Below, piece by piece: positions 1 through 8,484 of a DNA stretch of 23,460 nt. Origin of the DNA: an uncultured Veillonella sp. (GTDB lineage: Bacteria > Bacillota > Negativicutes > Veillonellales > Veillonellaceae). Within the stretch, counting starts at the first letter, position 1. Each line of letters begins with the position of its first letter. A program made the translations under genes and the position numbers. Where the stretch lies: the NCBI GenBank assembly GCA_900544365.1, contig UQVF01000025.1, positions 1 through 23,460 on the forward strand. Direction: 5' to 3'. The notes under the pieces are model-generated. The model did no database searches, had not been told where the DNA came from, and saw nothing but the letters and a program-made list of their open reading frames with translations.

Positions 1-27
1 AAAAACCCTATCTATGTCAAGGGAATG

Positions 28-663
28 TTAACTCTTATCCCACGTTTCTTTTGCTGTTTCAAGCAAATCTTTAAGACGTGCTAACCCTTTTCTGCGCAAT
101 CGATGGATATAACTATGACTACATTCCATCATATCTGCAATAGAAGCTACACTATGGTCCTTGTAATAGACTTCTTCCACTACATGCTGCTCTGCCAAGG
201 GCAACTGTTTCATAGCGGATGTCACAATATCACCATACATGCGTTCTTCACAAACGATTTCTGTAGAAGGACCCTCAGCAGGTAATTGTTCCCACCAAGT
301 TTCACCGTCTTCTGTTTCCGATTGTAATACAATCCCTTCTTTACCTTCCTTACGAAGATAATCCAAGATACGCCCACGAATACGATGCACTGCATAGAGG
401 GAAAAGGCTACCCCTTTGTTAGAGTCATAGCGCTCTACCGCTTCAATAAGCCCAATCGTTCCCTCTTGAATGCAATCCATCCTATCTACCTTAGAAGATT
501 GATATATATTGGCTTCTTTCAACACTAAAGGTTGGTAATGCTCAATGATCGTCATGCGTGCTTCCAAGTCTCCTTCTTCTTCATAAGCCTTCCAAAGCTT
601 CTGTTCTTCTTCCCTGGTCAATAATTCAATTGTATCCACGCTGGCGATATAATCATTGAGCAT
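28..663 (-). CDS. Small sigma-70 family RNA polymerase sigma factor
   Basis: A 211-residue sigma-70-type factor expected to direct RNA polymerase to alternative promoters. Residues about 40-106 look like region 2: the DCIQEGTIGLIEAVERYD stretch (63-80) is the core-binding part, followed by an F-S-x-Y-A helix and the RIRGRILDYLRK segment expected to contact the -10 element. Residues about 152-202 form region 4, with a helix-turn-helix around SVASIADMMECSHSYIHRLR. The roughly 45 residues between are too short for a full region 3, so it is neither the housekeeping factor nor a minimal ECF factor. The start has AGGAGG at 671-676, seven bases upstream. That site directly abuts the tamB stop codon, so it is the last cistron of the mla-tolC-tamB operon and probably translationally coupled to tamB. 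No anti-sigma gene is visible. Target promoters are unknown. Confidence 0.88.
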   Translation of the reverse strand: MLNDYIASVDTIELLTREEEQKLWKAYEEEGDLEARMTIIEHYQPLVLKEANIYQSSKVDRMDCIQEGTIGLIEAVERYDSNKGVAFSLYAVHRIRGRILDYLRKEGKEGIVLQSETEDGETWWEQLPAEGPSTEIVCEERMYGDIVTSAMKQLPLAEQHVVEEVYYKDHSVASIADMMECSHSYIHRLRRKGLARLKDLLETAKETWDKS

Positions 664-679
664 ACTTTCACCTCCTTTA
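664..679 (-). promoter_or_regulatory. tamB stop codon abutting the sigma-factor ribosome binding site
   Basis: On the minus strand the tamB stop TAA (677-679) is followed at once by AGGAGG (671-676) and then seven bases to the ATG of the sigma-factor gene. A ribosome terminating on tamB would uncover or re-use this site, so coupled translation is likely. The base arrangement is direct observation; the coupling is inference. Confidence 0.7.
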
Positions 680-3600
680 GAATCGATAGCGCCATTGCGC
701 CCCTAAGTAGCGTTTGTTTTCATTATTAATCCATCCAGTAGCACTAACACTACGATTGATATCATATTGAAAACCATAGGACACATGATCGTTTTTTAGT
801 CCTCTTGTTAAAGTAACCATCAAATCCGGTACCACATATTTACCGATAGTTACATTAAAGTTATTTTTTTCTTGCAAATCACGAGAGTCTTTTCCATCTA
901 AGGAACCTGTGGTAATATTCACCAAATCTAATCCCAGTGTATCTTGCAACACATCTTCGATATAACCAAACGCCAAGGATTGTAAACTGGATGTCAGTAA
1001 AGCATTGGCATCTTCCGATGTAACTCCACTGGCATTGCCTACATTTCGACCAAATGTCAAAAGCGAAATAATTTGACGTTCCGACAAATTAGGTTCAGAC
1101 GTTAATTTTAACTTCATCTGCGTAGCTGGTCCTTCCGCTTGTAGAGATATGCGATAGTTTTTCACATTTGCCATACTTCGTACATTCAGTTCAGGAATAA
1201 CACTACCCGTAACAAACTTCGCCTGACCTTCAGTAATTCTAAAACGATTCTTCAAATATTTCAAATATCCTTTATTGACAGAAAGCTTACCACTTGCCTT
1301 TGGTTCTCCTAATGTACCTTCAAATTTCACCTTACCCTCTAAAAACATATCATAAAGTAACGGATTATAGAGACGTACATTTTCTTTGGCATCGATAGTC
1401 AAATCTAATCCCAATGGAATAGATGTATCGGAACTATCAAAGCTTAAAGGTATAGAGCCAACTACGTCATGAAGCGTAATAGCTCCAACCAATGTAGGCA
1501 TATCCTGTTTATCCACTATATACAACTCACCATCTAATGGTCCTGTATAAAATTCATGACCAATTTCTATACCTTTCATCTGCAAAGCTCCGTAATATGA
1601 TGTGATACTTGGTCCCATCCATCCTATATTACCGGATAGACCTGCATTACCTTTGCCCATCATCGTGCTACCCGTAATATCTACATGATTCCCTCTAAAT
1701 GCAAGTTGCCCTTTAAGTTGTGTAACCGGCTTTTTCAAAGATTTCAGTTGCATTGTCCCATTAGCTAATTCTATCGTACCATTAGCCAATATATTGGCAG
1801 AGTTCCCTGTAACATGAACAACACCACGAATAGCGCCATCAGCCGACTGTACTTCTTTAAACATCAACGGCAGAACGGACAAGTTTGCCTCATTCATATC
1901 CACATACACATCAAACTGTTTAGTCATATCATCCATCACGTATTCATTGGTCACAAATGCCCCCAACGGCAACTTACCACGCACTTTAATAGAAGAATCC
2001 GATTTTTTAACCATCCCCTGTTGGATGGACACTACTTGGTCTTCCATAGACCCCAAAATACTCAACTGATCTAGAGTAATACCATTGATAACCGCTTGTT
2101 CCACTTCACTGGAAAATTCTACCTTTGGCGATTTTGTAAGTCCATGTACATTGATGATAAAATTCCAATTACCCTGTGCATTTACATCTTGTATGACTAG
2201 CGGTAGCACTGTTTGTACTGGCACTTTCGATGCCACTAATTGAATATCCGTAGAACCATCCAAATCAGCTTTACCTTTGCCTACAACGAGGCCTTCTTTT
2301 ATAGGTAATTTGAAGGTACGAATATCAACCGTTCGTCCACCATAGCCTATATTCACCGTAGCTGTTCCTACCACTTCATCTCGAATCGTAGTATTTTCCA
2401 GTGAACCTTTTATATCTAACCGTGGACTGTCACTACTACCACCTAGCTCAATGGTAGCCTGCAACTTTCCATTTACATCTGGTACTTGGGCATTGGTTAA
2501 TGCTAATAATTGATGCAAATCTCCATCTCGGACATGTACATACCCAAATAAGCGTTTTGGACTATCTAATTGAACTCCACCTTTTACTTCGTATCGACTA
2601 GTACCACTACCTGTGAAAGTCAATCCTTGTAGATGTACTACCTGTGGTGTAATATACACAGATCCTGCTATATCATGCAGAGTAGTATCTTGCACCTGCA
2701 TCGAATCCGACTGCACCATGCCTTCAAAAATAGGTGCGTCCACAGTGCCACCGAGATGACCTTCTGCCCCGACATAGCCCACCATGTTGAGCCCTGCATC
2801 ACGAACGAATGGTTCAATTGGCACCGCATCCCCTACAAAATTAATATCTAACTGCTTATCTTGTATATCTCCATCTGCAATAATAGAGGAACCATAGGTA
2901 CTGATATCTAATCTTGGCATATGGAGATGACCATCATGATATGTATAGGCCCCTTCAATCGATGTTAATAGTTTTCCATATATAGAACCATCCCAAGCTT
3001 TTAGATGACCTTCTATTTGCGGTTGTTGTAACGTTCCTTGTACATGAATATCCGTATTAAGCCATCCCGTCATAGGAATGTCTGTGAATGTTGGCAACAC
3101 ATCTTCGATACGCACATCCTTCGCAGAGCCTCTAATATCCATATTTTGTTCACCATCTAAGCGGATATATCCTCCTAGGCTATAGGTACTTTTTTTATAG
3201 TCCAAATTTCCTTCAAGAATATGGAAAGTATTATCCTCTAACTTTGTTTTAATATTTGCACGATCAAATTTGGTTGTTCCGTAGGAAAGCTTTTCACCAG
3301 CAAGAGTGATATTTCCTGTTGGATTTTCTAGGGGCCCTTGTAAATTAGCCTCCACAGAAACAGTACCGCCTAACGGTTTAGGGCTCCACTCATTGAATTG
3401 TTCTAATCCAATGTTAGTGCCATGCAAATTAATACCAAATGTATCATTGCCTAATCGACCACTACCCGTGAAAGTGCCTCGACCCCAAGTACCATTTAGA
3501 TACGGCACTACTAGCTGTGTGCCATCCCAAGATACACTAGCATCCAAGGTATCCACTAAGATAGATTGATATCCAATGTGGCGTCCATGTACAGAGCCGT

Positions 3601-4957
3601 TTATTTTGGAAATCGCTCCTTGTTCCCCTTCAATGGTTACGGACCCACTTACTGTACCCTGTACAGTAGGCAAGCCCTCAAGAGGCAGCCCATATAGGGA
3701 TACATCTTGTACCTCTACTTGTGCGGAGAAATCTTCTGTATCCATATGATAGGAGCCAGTTCCAGTTACGATTCCACCCTGAGCATTCAGTTCGGCATCT
3801 CCCACATGAATTACTTGATCTCCATAGGAAAGATGAGCTTTCCCTCGATTCACTGTGATGCCTTCATAAGCAATATCTCGTACCTCTACATCAGCACTGG
3901 CTTTTACATTTGACACAGGTCCTGTTAGGAGTGCATCTGCTGTGACATATCCCGTCATCGGCAGTTGATCAAAGGAGGCTAGGTTCCACTCTTTCAATCC
4001 TACGTTGACATGTAATGTAGGATCCTCATCAAAGACATGGTGTACAGTCCCACTCACACGAAGATGCTCGTCATTCACATTGGTTTCAATTCCATCCAAG
4101 AACAACACATCTCCATGGATTTGGAGTTTACCCTTTCCCGATGTTAATCGATAACCTTGAAGAGTTGTCCCCACATTTTGGAAGGAAAAGCCGCCTTCAC
4201 CATACCAGAAACCACCACGTTGTGTTACTGTCAATGCTACATCTGTAAGTTCTCCCGTCATAGGGCTTACTGCACTTGGCAAGGAGATTCGACTCACAAT
4301 AGGAGCCATATCTAAATGCGGAGTTTCCACATAGAATGATCGATTACCGCTGTCATCCAACGCCCATCGTATATTGGAATGAATTTGATCATTACCTACT
4401 TGGGCATCAACAACTCCATCTAGCATATGTCCACCATCTCCTAGGACGGTCACATTCACATCCGATAAGAGCAATGGTTCTGCGTGCGGTAGGTAAAGAG
4501 ATACGCTTCCTTTTTCTAATCGTAGTAATCCACTGAATTGGCTAGGACTATCCGACTCTCGTTCCTTCACTAACTGTAGTACATTCCATTGTCCCTGTTC
4601 ATCTTGCACCACATTGATATGCGGTGAACTGACAGTAATCGTACCAATTAAGGCATCTGGCGATACCTGTCCAAAAGGATATTGCAATACCTTAAGCCAT
4701 TGAATGGATACCGTCAACGCATCTGCGGTAAGCACACGTTGCCCTTTCGCATCGTCTACGATAAGGTCTTGCATGTGAACGGAACCATCCCAGCCAATGT
4801 GAAATGTTGAATAGGAAACAGTTCCATTCAGTGCTGTATGTAATTGTTCTTGCACATAGGGTCCTACATATGTTTCGCTCAGTGGTTGTAAGCCGAATCC
4901 AACGCCTGCTACACATCCACTGAGTACAATACCTAGTATCCAGTGTTTCCTCTTCAT
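677..4957 (-). CDS. tamB: TamB-like AsmA-family envelope protein (DUF490)
   Basis: A 1426-residue protein, somewhat longer than the roughly 1260 residues of E. coli TamB. Residues about 6-23 form one hydrophobic N-terminal anchor. The rest is almost entirely short alternating beta strands rich in Gly, Asp and Thr, with many repeats of the 'G-x-(I/V)-x-(I/V/L)-x-G' type, as expected for the long hydrophobic groove of AsmA/TamB-type lipid-transfer proteins. The last 350 or so residues match the TamB C-terminal domain style, including an LKLTSEPNLSERQIISLL-type segment, and the chain ends in Arg-Tyr-Arg-Phe. The family spans the periplasm and is thought to carry phospholipid to the outer membrane or help assemble outer-membrane proteins. 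A GAGGTG ribosome site precedes the ATG. It follows tolC by 25 bases and has no tamA/BamA-type neighbour here. In Veillonella parvula, tamB mutations have been reported to affect mla-mutant phenotypes, consistent with a shared lipid-transport role. Confidence 0.9.
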   Translation of the reverse strand: MKRKHWILGIVLSGCVAGVGFGLQPLSETYVGPYVQEQLHTALNGTVSYSTFHIGWDGSVHMQDLIVDDAKGQRVLTADALTVSIQWLKVLQYPFGQVSPDALIGTITVSSPHINVVQDEQGQWNVLQLVKERESDSPSQFSGLLRLEKGSVSLYLPHAEPLLLSDVNVTVLGDGGHMLDGVVDAQVGNDQIHSNIRWALDDSGNRSFYVETPHLDMAPIVSRISLPSAVSPMTGELTDVALTVTQRGGFWYGEGGFSFQNVGTTLQGYRLTSGKGKLQIHGDVLFLDGIETNVNDEHLRVSGTVHHVFDEDPTLHVNVGLKEWNLASFDQLPMTGYVTADALLTGPVSNVKASADVEVRDIAYEGITVNRGKAHLSYGDQVIHVGDAELNAQGGIVTGTGSYHMDTEDFSAQVEVQDVSLYGLPLEGLPTVQGTVSGSVTIEGEQGAISKINGSVHGRHIGYQSILVDTLDASVSWDGTQLVVPYLNGTWGRGTFTGSGRLGNDTFGINLHGTNIGLEQFNEWSPKPLGGTVSVEANLQGPLENPTGNITLAGEKLSYGTTKFDRANIKTKLEDNTFHILEGNLDYKKSTYSLGGYIRLDGEQNMDIRGSAKDVRIEDVLPTFTDIPMTGWLNTDIHVQGTLQQPQIEGHLKAWDGSIYGKLLTSIEGAYTYHDGHLHMPRLDISTYGSSIIADGDIQDKQLDINFVGDAVPIEPFVRDAGLNMVGYVGAEGHLGGTVDAPIFEGMVQSDSMQVQDTTLHDIAGSVYITPQVVHLQGLTFTGSGTSRYEVKGGVQLDSPKRLFGYVHVRDGDLHQLLALTNAQVPDVNGKLQATIELGGSSDSPRLDIKGSLENTTIRDEVVGTATVNIGYGGRTVDIRTFKLPIKEGLVVGKGKADLDGSTDIQLVASKVPVQTVLPLVIQDVNAQGNWNFIINVHGLTKSPKVEFSSEVEQAVINGITLDQLSILGSMEDQVVSIQQGMVKKSDSSIKVRGKLPLGAFVTNEYVMDDMTKQFDVYVDMNEANLSVLPLMFKEVQSADGAIRGVVHVTGNSANILANGTIELANGTMQLKSLKKPVTQLKGQLAFRGNHVDITGSTMMGKGNAGLSGNIGWMGPSITSYYGALQMKGIEIGHEFYTGPLDGELYIVDKQDMPTLVGAITLHDVVGSIPLSFDSSDTSIPLGLDLTIDAKENVRLYNPLLYDMFLEGKVKFEGTLGEPKASGKLSVNKGYLKYLKNRFRITEGQAKFVTGSVIPELNVRSMANVKNYRISLQAEGPATQMKLKLTSEPNLSERQIISLLTFGRNVGNASGVTSEDANALLTSSLQSLAFGYIEDVLQDTLGLDLVNITTGSLDGKDSRDLQEKNNFNVTIGKYVVPDLMVTLTRGLKNDHVSYGFQYDINRSVSATGWINNENKRYLGAQWRYRF

Positions 4958-4982
4958 GATTCACCTCATATCGGTATGATCA

Positions 4983-6398
4983 CTATCCTTGATTAACAAA
5001 TTTTACACCACTACCCACTGCGGCTTCTACAGGAATACCCATAGCTTTTTCCAAGGTAGCCATACTTAAGTTATAGTTATATAGAGCATCTACATAATTA
5101 TTACGAGCTGTCGCTAACGCTGTTTCCGCATCAAGCACATCCACATTAGTACCTACTCCTGAACGATAACGCAATGTTTTAATGCGGAAGTCCTCTTGTC
5201 CTGCTTCCACTGCAGCATGAGTGCTTTGAATTTTTTGTTCTGATGCTTTTAAATTTAAGTACGCCTCTTGCACTTGTAACTCCACTGTATCAATCGTTTG
5301 TACGTAGGCTTCTTTCGCTTTTTCTAAGTTTGCTTTGGCAGCACTTACGTTAGCTTTCGATTGGCCCCCATCCCACAAATTCCAAGATAAGGTAGCACCT
5401 ACAGACCAATTTTTGTTATCGTTACCAGCCCAGTGTGTACCATTCATACCTCGGCTAGCATTGGCTTTCACCACTGGAATATCTGAAGCATCTGCACGAC
5501 TCACATTTTCTTCCGCTGATTTCACTGACATAGCTGCTTGTACGATACTACCACGATGCGCTACTCCATAGGATTTTGCGGATTCTAAGGAAATACCATA
5601 TGGCGCATAAGTTAATTCTTTATCTGCTGTTACAATTGGTGTAGATACAGGCAGTCCCACATGATTGTTAAACTTTGCCTCTGCCAAACTAGCTGCATTT
5701 TTTGCTTCTACTAAAGTAGTTTTTGCATTGGCTAATCTTGTATTCGTTGCTAATACATCAGATTTAGAAACAATACCTACTTCATATTGTAAATTCGCGT
5801 TTTTTAAATGCTCTTCATAATCACGAACGGTTTGTTCTGCTACGCTCACCTTATTACGGGACATAATTAAGGACAAATAATTCGTTGTAGCTGTTAGTTT
5901 GGCAGTTTGTGCCGCTTCTGTTAACGCGGCACCACTGCTATCACGGTTATATTTAGCTACTTCAATTTGTGCATCCAAAGCACGATTAAATAGGGATACA
6001 CCTAGCCCTAATTGATGCGAGAAGGCATTGCTAGTTTGGCTAATACCATTCACTTCACTCCCTTTATGACTAGCATCATAACTATAGGTCACTAATGGAT
6101 TTCTACCACTGTTAGCAACACCTACTTGTGCTACTGCCGATTCATAATCCCATTGGGATTGATGTAAGATTCTATTATTTTGCAATGCTAATGCAATGGA
6201 TTGTGGCAATGTGACCGACACAGATTGACTGTTTGCCTGTACTTGGTTTTTATAATCCTTCGTCATCATTGCCGCTTGCGCAGTTGCTTTTTGTTGAAAG
6301 TGTACTAATTTTACTGTATCTGTTTGCGGTACTGCTGCTCCTACTGTACATGCATAAGCTGCTAACATCGCTGCTACTGTCATTATTTTTATATTCAT
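4983..6398 (-). CDS. tolC: TolC-family outer-membrane efflux protein
   Basis: A 471-residue outer-membrane channel protein. Residues 1-22 form a signal peptide (hydrophobic stretch ending VGAA). Two repeated helical/beta units follow: SIALALQNNRILHQSQWDYESA starts the first, and the RTNVDVL-like segment GVGTNVDVLDAETALATARNNYVDALYNYNLSMATLEKAMG ends the second, a classic TolC signature. Long Ala/Lys/Glu helices form the periplasmic tunnel, and strands such as VGATLSWNLWDGGQ form the barrel. TolC trimers are the exit ducts of tripartite efflux pumps and type I secretion. No HlyD-type adaptor or efflux transporter is adjacent; it sits between mlaD and tamB, so its partner must be encoded elsewhere or it has an envelope role in this operon. 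AGGAGG overlaps the mlaD stop codon and lies five bases before the ATG, suggesting coupling. Confidence 0.93.
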   Translation of the reverse strand: MNIKIMTVAAMLAAYACTVGAAVPQTDTVKLVHFQQKATAQAAMMTKDYKNQVQANSQSVSVTLPQSIALALQNNRILHQSQWDYESAVAQVGVANSGRNPLVTYSYDASHKGSEVNGISQTSNAFSHQLGLGVSLFNRALDAQIEVAKYNRDSSGAALTEAAQTAKLTATTNYLSLIMSRNKVSVAEQTVRDYEEHLKNANLQYEVGIVSKSDVLATNTRLANAKTTLVEAKNAASLAEAKFNNHVGLPVSTPIVTADKELTYAPYGISLESAKSYGVAHRGSIVQAAMSVKSAEENVSRADASDIPVVKANASRGMNGTHWAGNDNKNWSVGATLSWNLWDGGQSKANVSAAKANLEKAKEAYVQTIDTVELQVQEAYLNLKASEQKIQSTHAAVEAGQEDFRIKTLRYRSGVGTNVDVLDAETALATARNNYVDALYNYNLSMATLEKAMGIPVEAAVGSGVKFVNQG

Positions 6399-6410
6399 TG
6401 GGTCCTCCTA
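6396..6410 (-). promoter_or_regulatory. mlaD stop codon embedded in the tolC ribosome binding site
   Basis: The mlaD stop TAG (6408-6410) supplies the first two bases of AGGAGG (6404-6409), which is followed by ACCCA and the tolC ATG (6396-6398). Overlap of stop and ribosome binding site predicts translational coupling of tolC to mlaD; the coupling itself is inferred. Confidence 0.7.
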
Positions 6411-7712
6411 AAATGTCTTTCTTAGCCCAAAATAATTCACACGGTTATGGTCATGTCCATACCAAGTCCATTGACCTACCGCATAGGTATCTTTCCATAA
6501 TTGAAAATCTGAACGAATCCGATAGGAACCATGGCGGATATCGAATAGAGCTCCAGATAGTGAAAGTGGTTTTCCAAATCCCACATCGGCTCCTATCCCT
6601 AATTTTCCATCAAATAAACCGCCTCGTAGGTATACTTGATCTAACACGCGTTTCCCATAGGTGAGATCCACATTAGAACCATTTCCTATATTGGAAATCC
6701 CTAAGGTATAGATAGAATCTTTCGTCATAAGGCGCACATCTGCATCGGTACGAACTTTTTTATCCTCTGGATTATATAATACCTCTGCTCCTATTTGCGT
6801 CTTAAGATCCGACTTTTTTCCATCCGAACCTGCTTTCACGTCCCCTCCGGTAAGACGATTTAGCTTAGTTGTCAATTGTGCTGTATTGTGCAAAGTTTCC
6901 TTAATATCCGCAGCGCTCTTAGGGTCCGTTACTACCCCTTCCATAGCGCCTGCCATTTTTGAAATACTATCTGTAGTAGTTTTCAAATTATTCACAATTT
7001 GACGCATTTCTGTTCCTGCTTGACCATCTGCATTAAATTGTTTCATATTCGTATCCATTTGATTTGTCAAGGATTCCATATTTTGCGTAATGCCCACCAT
7101 ATTCGCTGTTAAAGCTGATATATTGTCACTATTGTTCGCTAACATAGCATTCATTTGAGCCGTCAAATTTGCTGTATTTTGAGCAATTAACTCTGTCGAT
7201 TGTAAGGCATTGCGCAAGGCGTTTTGTGTTTTTTCATCGCCAATGATACCATTCATAGATTGCAAGGTAGTGGTGGCCGCTTCCATCAATTTCGTAGCTT
7301 GCGCCATGGTTTTATCGATTTCACTTTTTCCATCCCCTGTGATAAAAGCACCATCATCTAAATACAGAGTACTACGACCTGGCGTAATTTGTATAAATTT
7401 ATCTCCTAAAATACCATCACTTTCCATGGTAAATGCAGAGTCTGTCGGAATTTTTACATCTTTGTCGATGTCCATAGATACCGTAATCCCTTTGTCGGTG
7501 ACTTGCATAGACTTTACTTTTCCTACTTTCACCCCCGAAAAGCGCACTGTATTGCCTTCTTTCAACCCCGTTACAGATTGAAAATTCCCAGCAATATGCA
7601 TAGTAGGAGCTGCAAATATGTCAAATCGTCCTAAAAACACAATGCACACAGCAAATAGGACTACCCCCACTACGGTAAATAGACCTACCTTCGCTTCTGT
7701 TGTCCACTTCAT
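6408..7712 (-). CDS. mlaD: MlaD, long MCE protein with C-terminal beta-barrel-like domain
   Basis: A 434-residue MCE protein, more than twice the length of E. coli MlaD (about 180). Residues 10-28 form one inner-membrane anchor. Residues about 37-114 are the MCE domain, including the LKEGNTVRFSGVKVGKV and GDKFIQITPG segments. Residues about 130-288 are long, Asn/Thr/Met/Gln-rich and predicted helical (hexameric coiled-coil tube). Residues about 303-434 switch to alternating aromatic and polar strands and end in Lys-Thr-Phe, as in an outer-membrane beta-barrel with a terminal Phe. This is the architecture published for Veillonella parvula MlaD, where the helices and barrel form a bridge between the two membranes for phospholipid transport. 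The ATG overlaps the mlaF stop (ATGA) and GGAG lies in the end of mlaF, so synthesis of MlaF and MlaD is probably coupled. No mlaC-like periplasmic carrier is encoded here, consistent with a bridge. Confidence 0.93.
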   Translation of the reverse strand: MKWTTEAKVGLFTVVGVVLFAVCIVFLGRFDIFAAPTMHIAGNFQSVTGLKEGNTVRFSGVKVGKVKSMQVTDKGITVSMDIDKDVKIPTDSAFTMESDGILGDKFIQITPGRSTLYLDDGAFITGDGKSEIDKTMAQATKLMEAATTTLQSMNGIIGDEKTQNALRNALQSTELIAQNTANLTAQMNAMLANNSDNISALTANMVGITQNMESLTNQMDTNMKQFNADGQAGTEMRQIVNNLKTTTDSISKMAGAMEGVVTDPKSAADIKETLHNTAQLTTKLNRLTGGDVKAGSDGKKSDLKTQIGAEVLYNPEDKKVRTDADVRLMTKDSIYTLGISNIGNGSNVDLTYGKRVLDQVYLRGGLFDGKLGIGADVGFGKPLSLSGALFDIRHGSYRIRSDFQLWKDTYAVGQWTWYGHDHNRVNYFGLRKTF

Positions 7713-8473
7713 GGCATATCTCCTTCTTCTTGTATCTCTGTTTTTACAGATTTACGACCCTCTATAAATTGTTGCACCTTCGGATTCTTAGAATGTCTAA
7801 ATTCTTCCGTTGGTGATACTTCAATAAACTTTCCTTTATCTAATAAAGCAATACGATCTGCCACAAAAAAGGCTGAGTTCATATCGTGAGTAACCACGAT
7901 GGAACTACATTGCAAATGAGATTGCATACTCCGTATTAAACGACTAATGGTTCCTGAGGTAATCGGGTCCAATCCTGATGTCGGTTCATCATAGAGAATG
8001 ATATTAGGATCTAAAGCAATGGCACGAGCCAAACTAATCCGTTTTTTCATCCCCCCTGATAATTCACTAGGCATATAATGCTCCGTCTTTGGTAATCCTA
8101 CCATACGTAGCTTTTTAGCAACGGTACGTTGAATTTCATCTTCACTCATCGTCGTATGTTGACGTAACCCAAAGGCTACATTTTCACCTACACTCATGGA
8201 ATCAAATAAGGCAGAATATTGAAAAACCATTCCCATAGTTTGTCGCAATTTGTCGAACTCATTCTCATCGATTTGCGTAATATCTACACCATCTACTAAA
8301 ATCGTACCACTGGTAGGTCGTAACAAACCGATAATCAATTTAAGCAAAGTACTTTTACCCGCTCCAGAGCCCCCTAAAATAGCGAGAGTTTCTCCATCAT
8401 GGATGGTTAAATCTACATGGTCTAAAATAATTCTATTCTCGTAGGCTAGGACCACATTTTGTAATTCAATCAT
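7709..8473 (-). CDS. mlaF: MlaF, ABC transporter ATP-binding subunit
   Basis: A 254-residue cytoplasmic ATPase of the phospholipid-trafficking ABC complex. All motifs are intact: Walker A GGSGAGKST (34-42), Q-loop Gln85 in MVFQYSALFDSMSV, signature LSGGMKKR (138-145), Walker B IILYDEP (158-164) and H-loop His196. The SGGMKKR form of the signature and the F-x-S-M-S-V-x-E-N-V-A-F segment are typical of MlaF/MkL-type subunits that pair with MlaE permeases. A C-terminal tail (about 230-254) may contact the partner subunit. AGGAGG overlaps the mlaE stop codon, and the mlaF stop overlaps the mlaD start by four bases (7709-7712), so mlaE-F-D look translationally linked in stoichiometric order. No STAS-domain regulator (mlaB) is present in the window. 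Confidence 0.96.
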   Translation of the reverse strand: MIELQNVVLAYENRIILDHVDLTIHDGETLAILGGSGAGKSTLLKLIIGLLRPTSGTILVDGVDITQIDENEFDKLRQTMGMVFQYSALFDSMSVGENVAFGLRQHTTMSEDEIQRTVAKKLRMVGLPKTEHYMPSELSGGMKKRISLARAIALDPNIILYDEPTSGLDPITSGTISRLIRSMQSHLQCSSIVVTHDMNSAFFVADRIALLDKGKFIEVSPTEEFRHSKNPKVQQFIEGRKSVKTEIQEEGDMP

Positions 8474-8484
8474 AGGTCCTCCTA
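8471..8484 (-). promoter_or_regulatory. mlaE stop codon embedded in the mlaF ribosome binding site
   Basis: The mlaE TAG stop (8482-8484) shares its AG with the AGGAGG of mlaF (8478-8483), followed by ACCT and ATG (8471-8473). It is almost the same sequence as the mlaD/tolC junction (TAGGAGGACC), so two junctions of this operon use the same coupling device. Confidence 0.7.

Noticed and set aside
4692..4964. Minus-strand 90-codon frame overlapping the start of tamB
   Set aside because: It is an out-of-frame reading of tamB with no domain; its ATG overlaps tamB's own ribosome site.
5000..6398. TolC as a lipoprotein because of AAYAC in its signal peptide
   Set aside because: Tyr at the -2 position and the later VGAA cleavage region fit signal peptidase I better.
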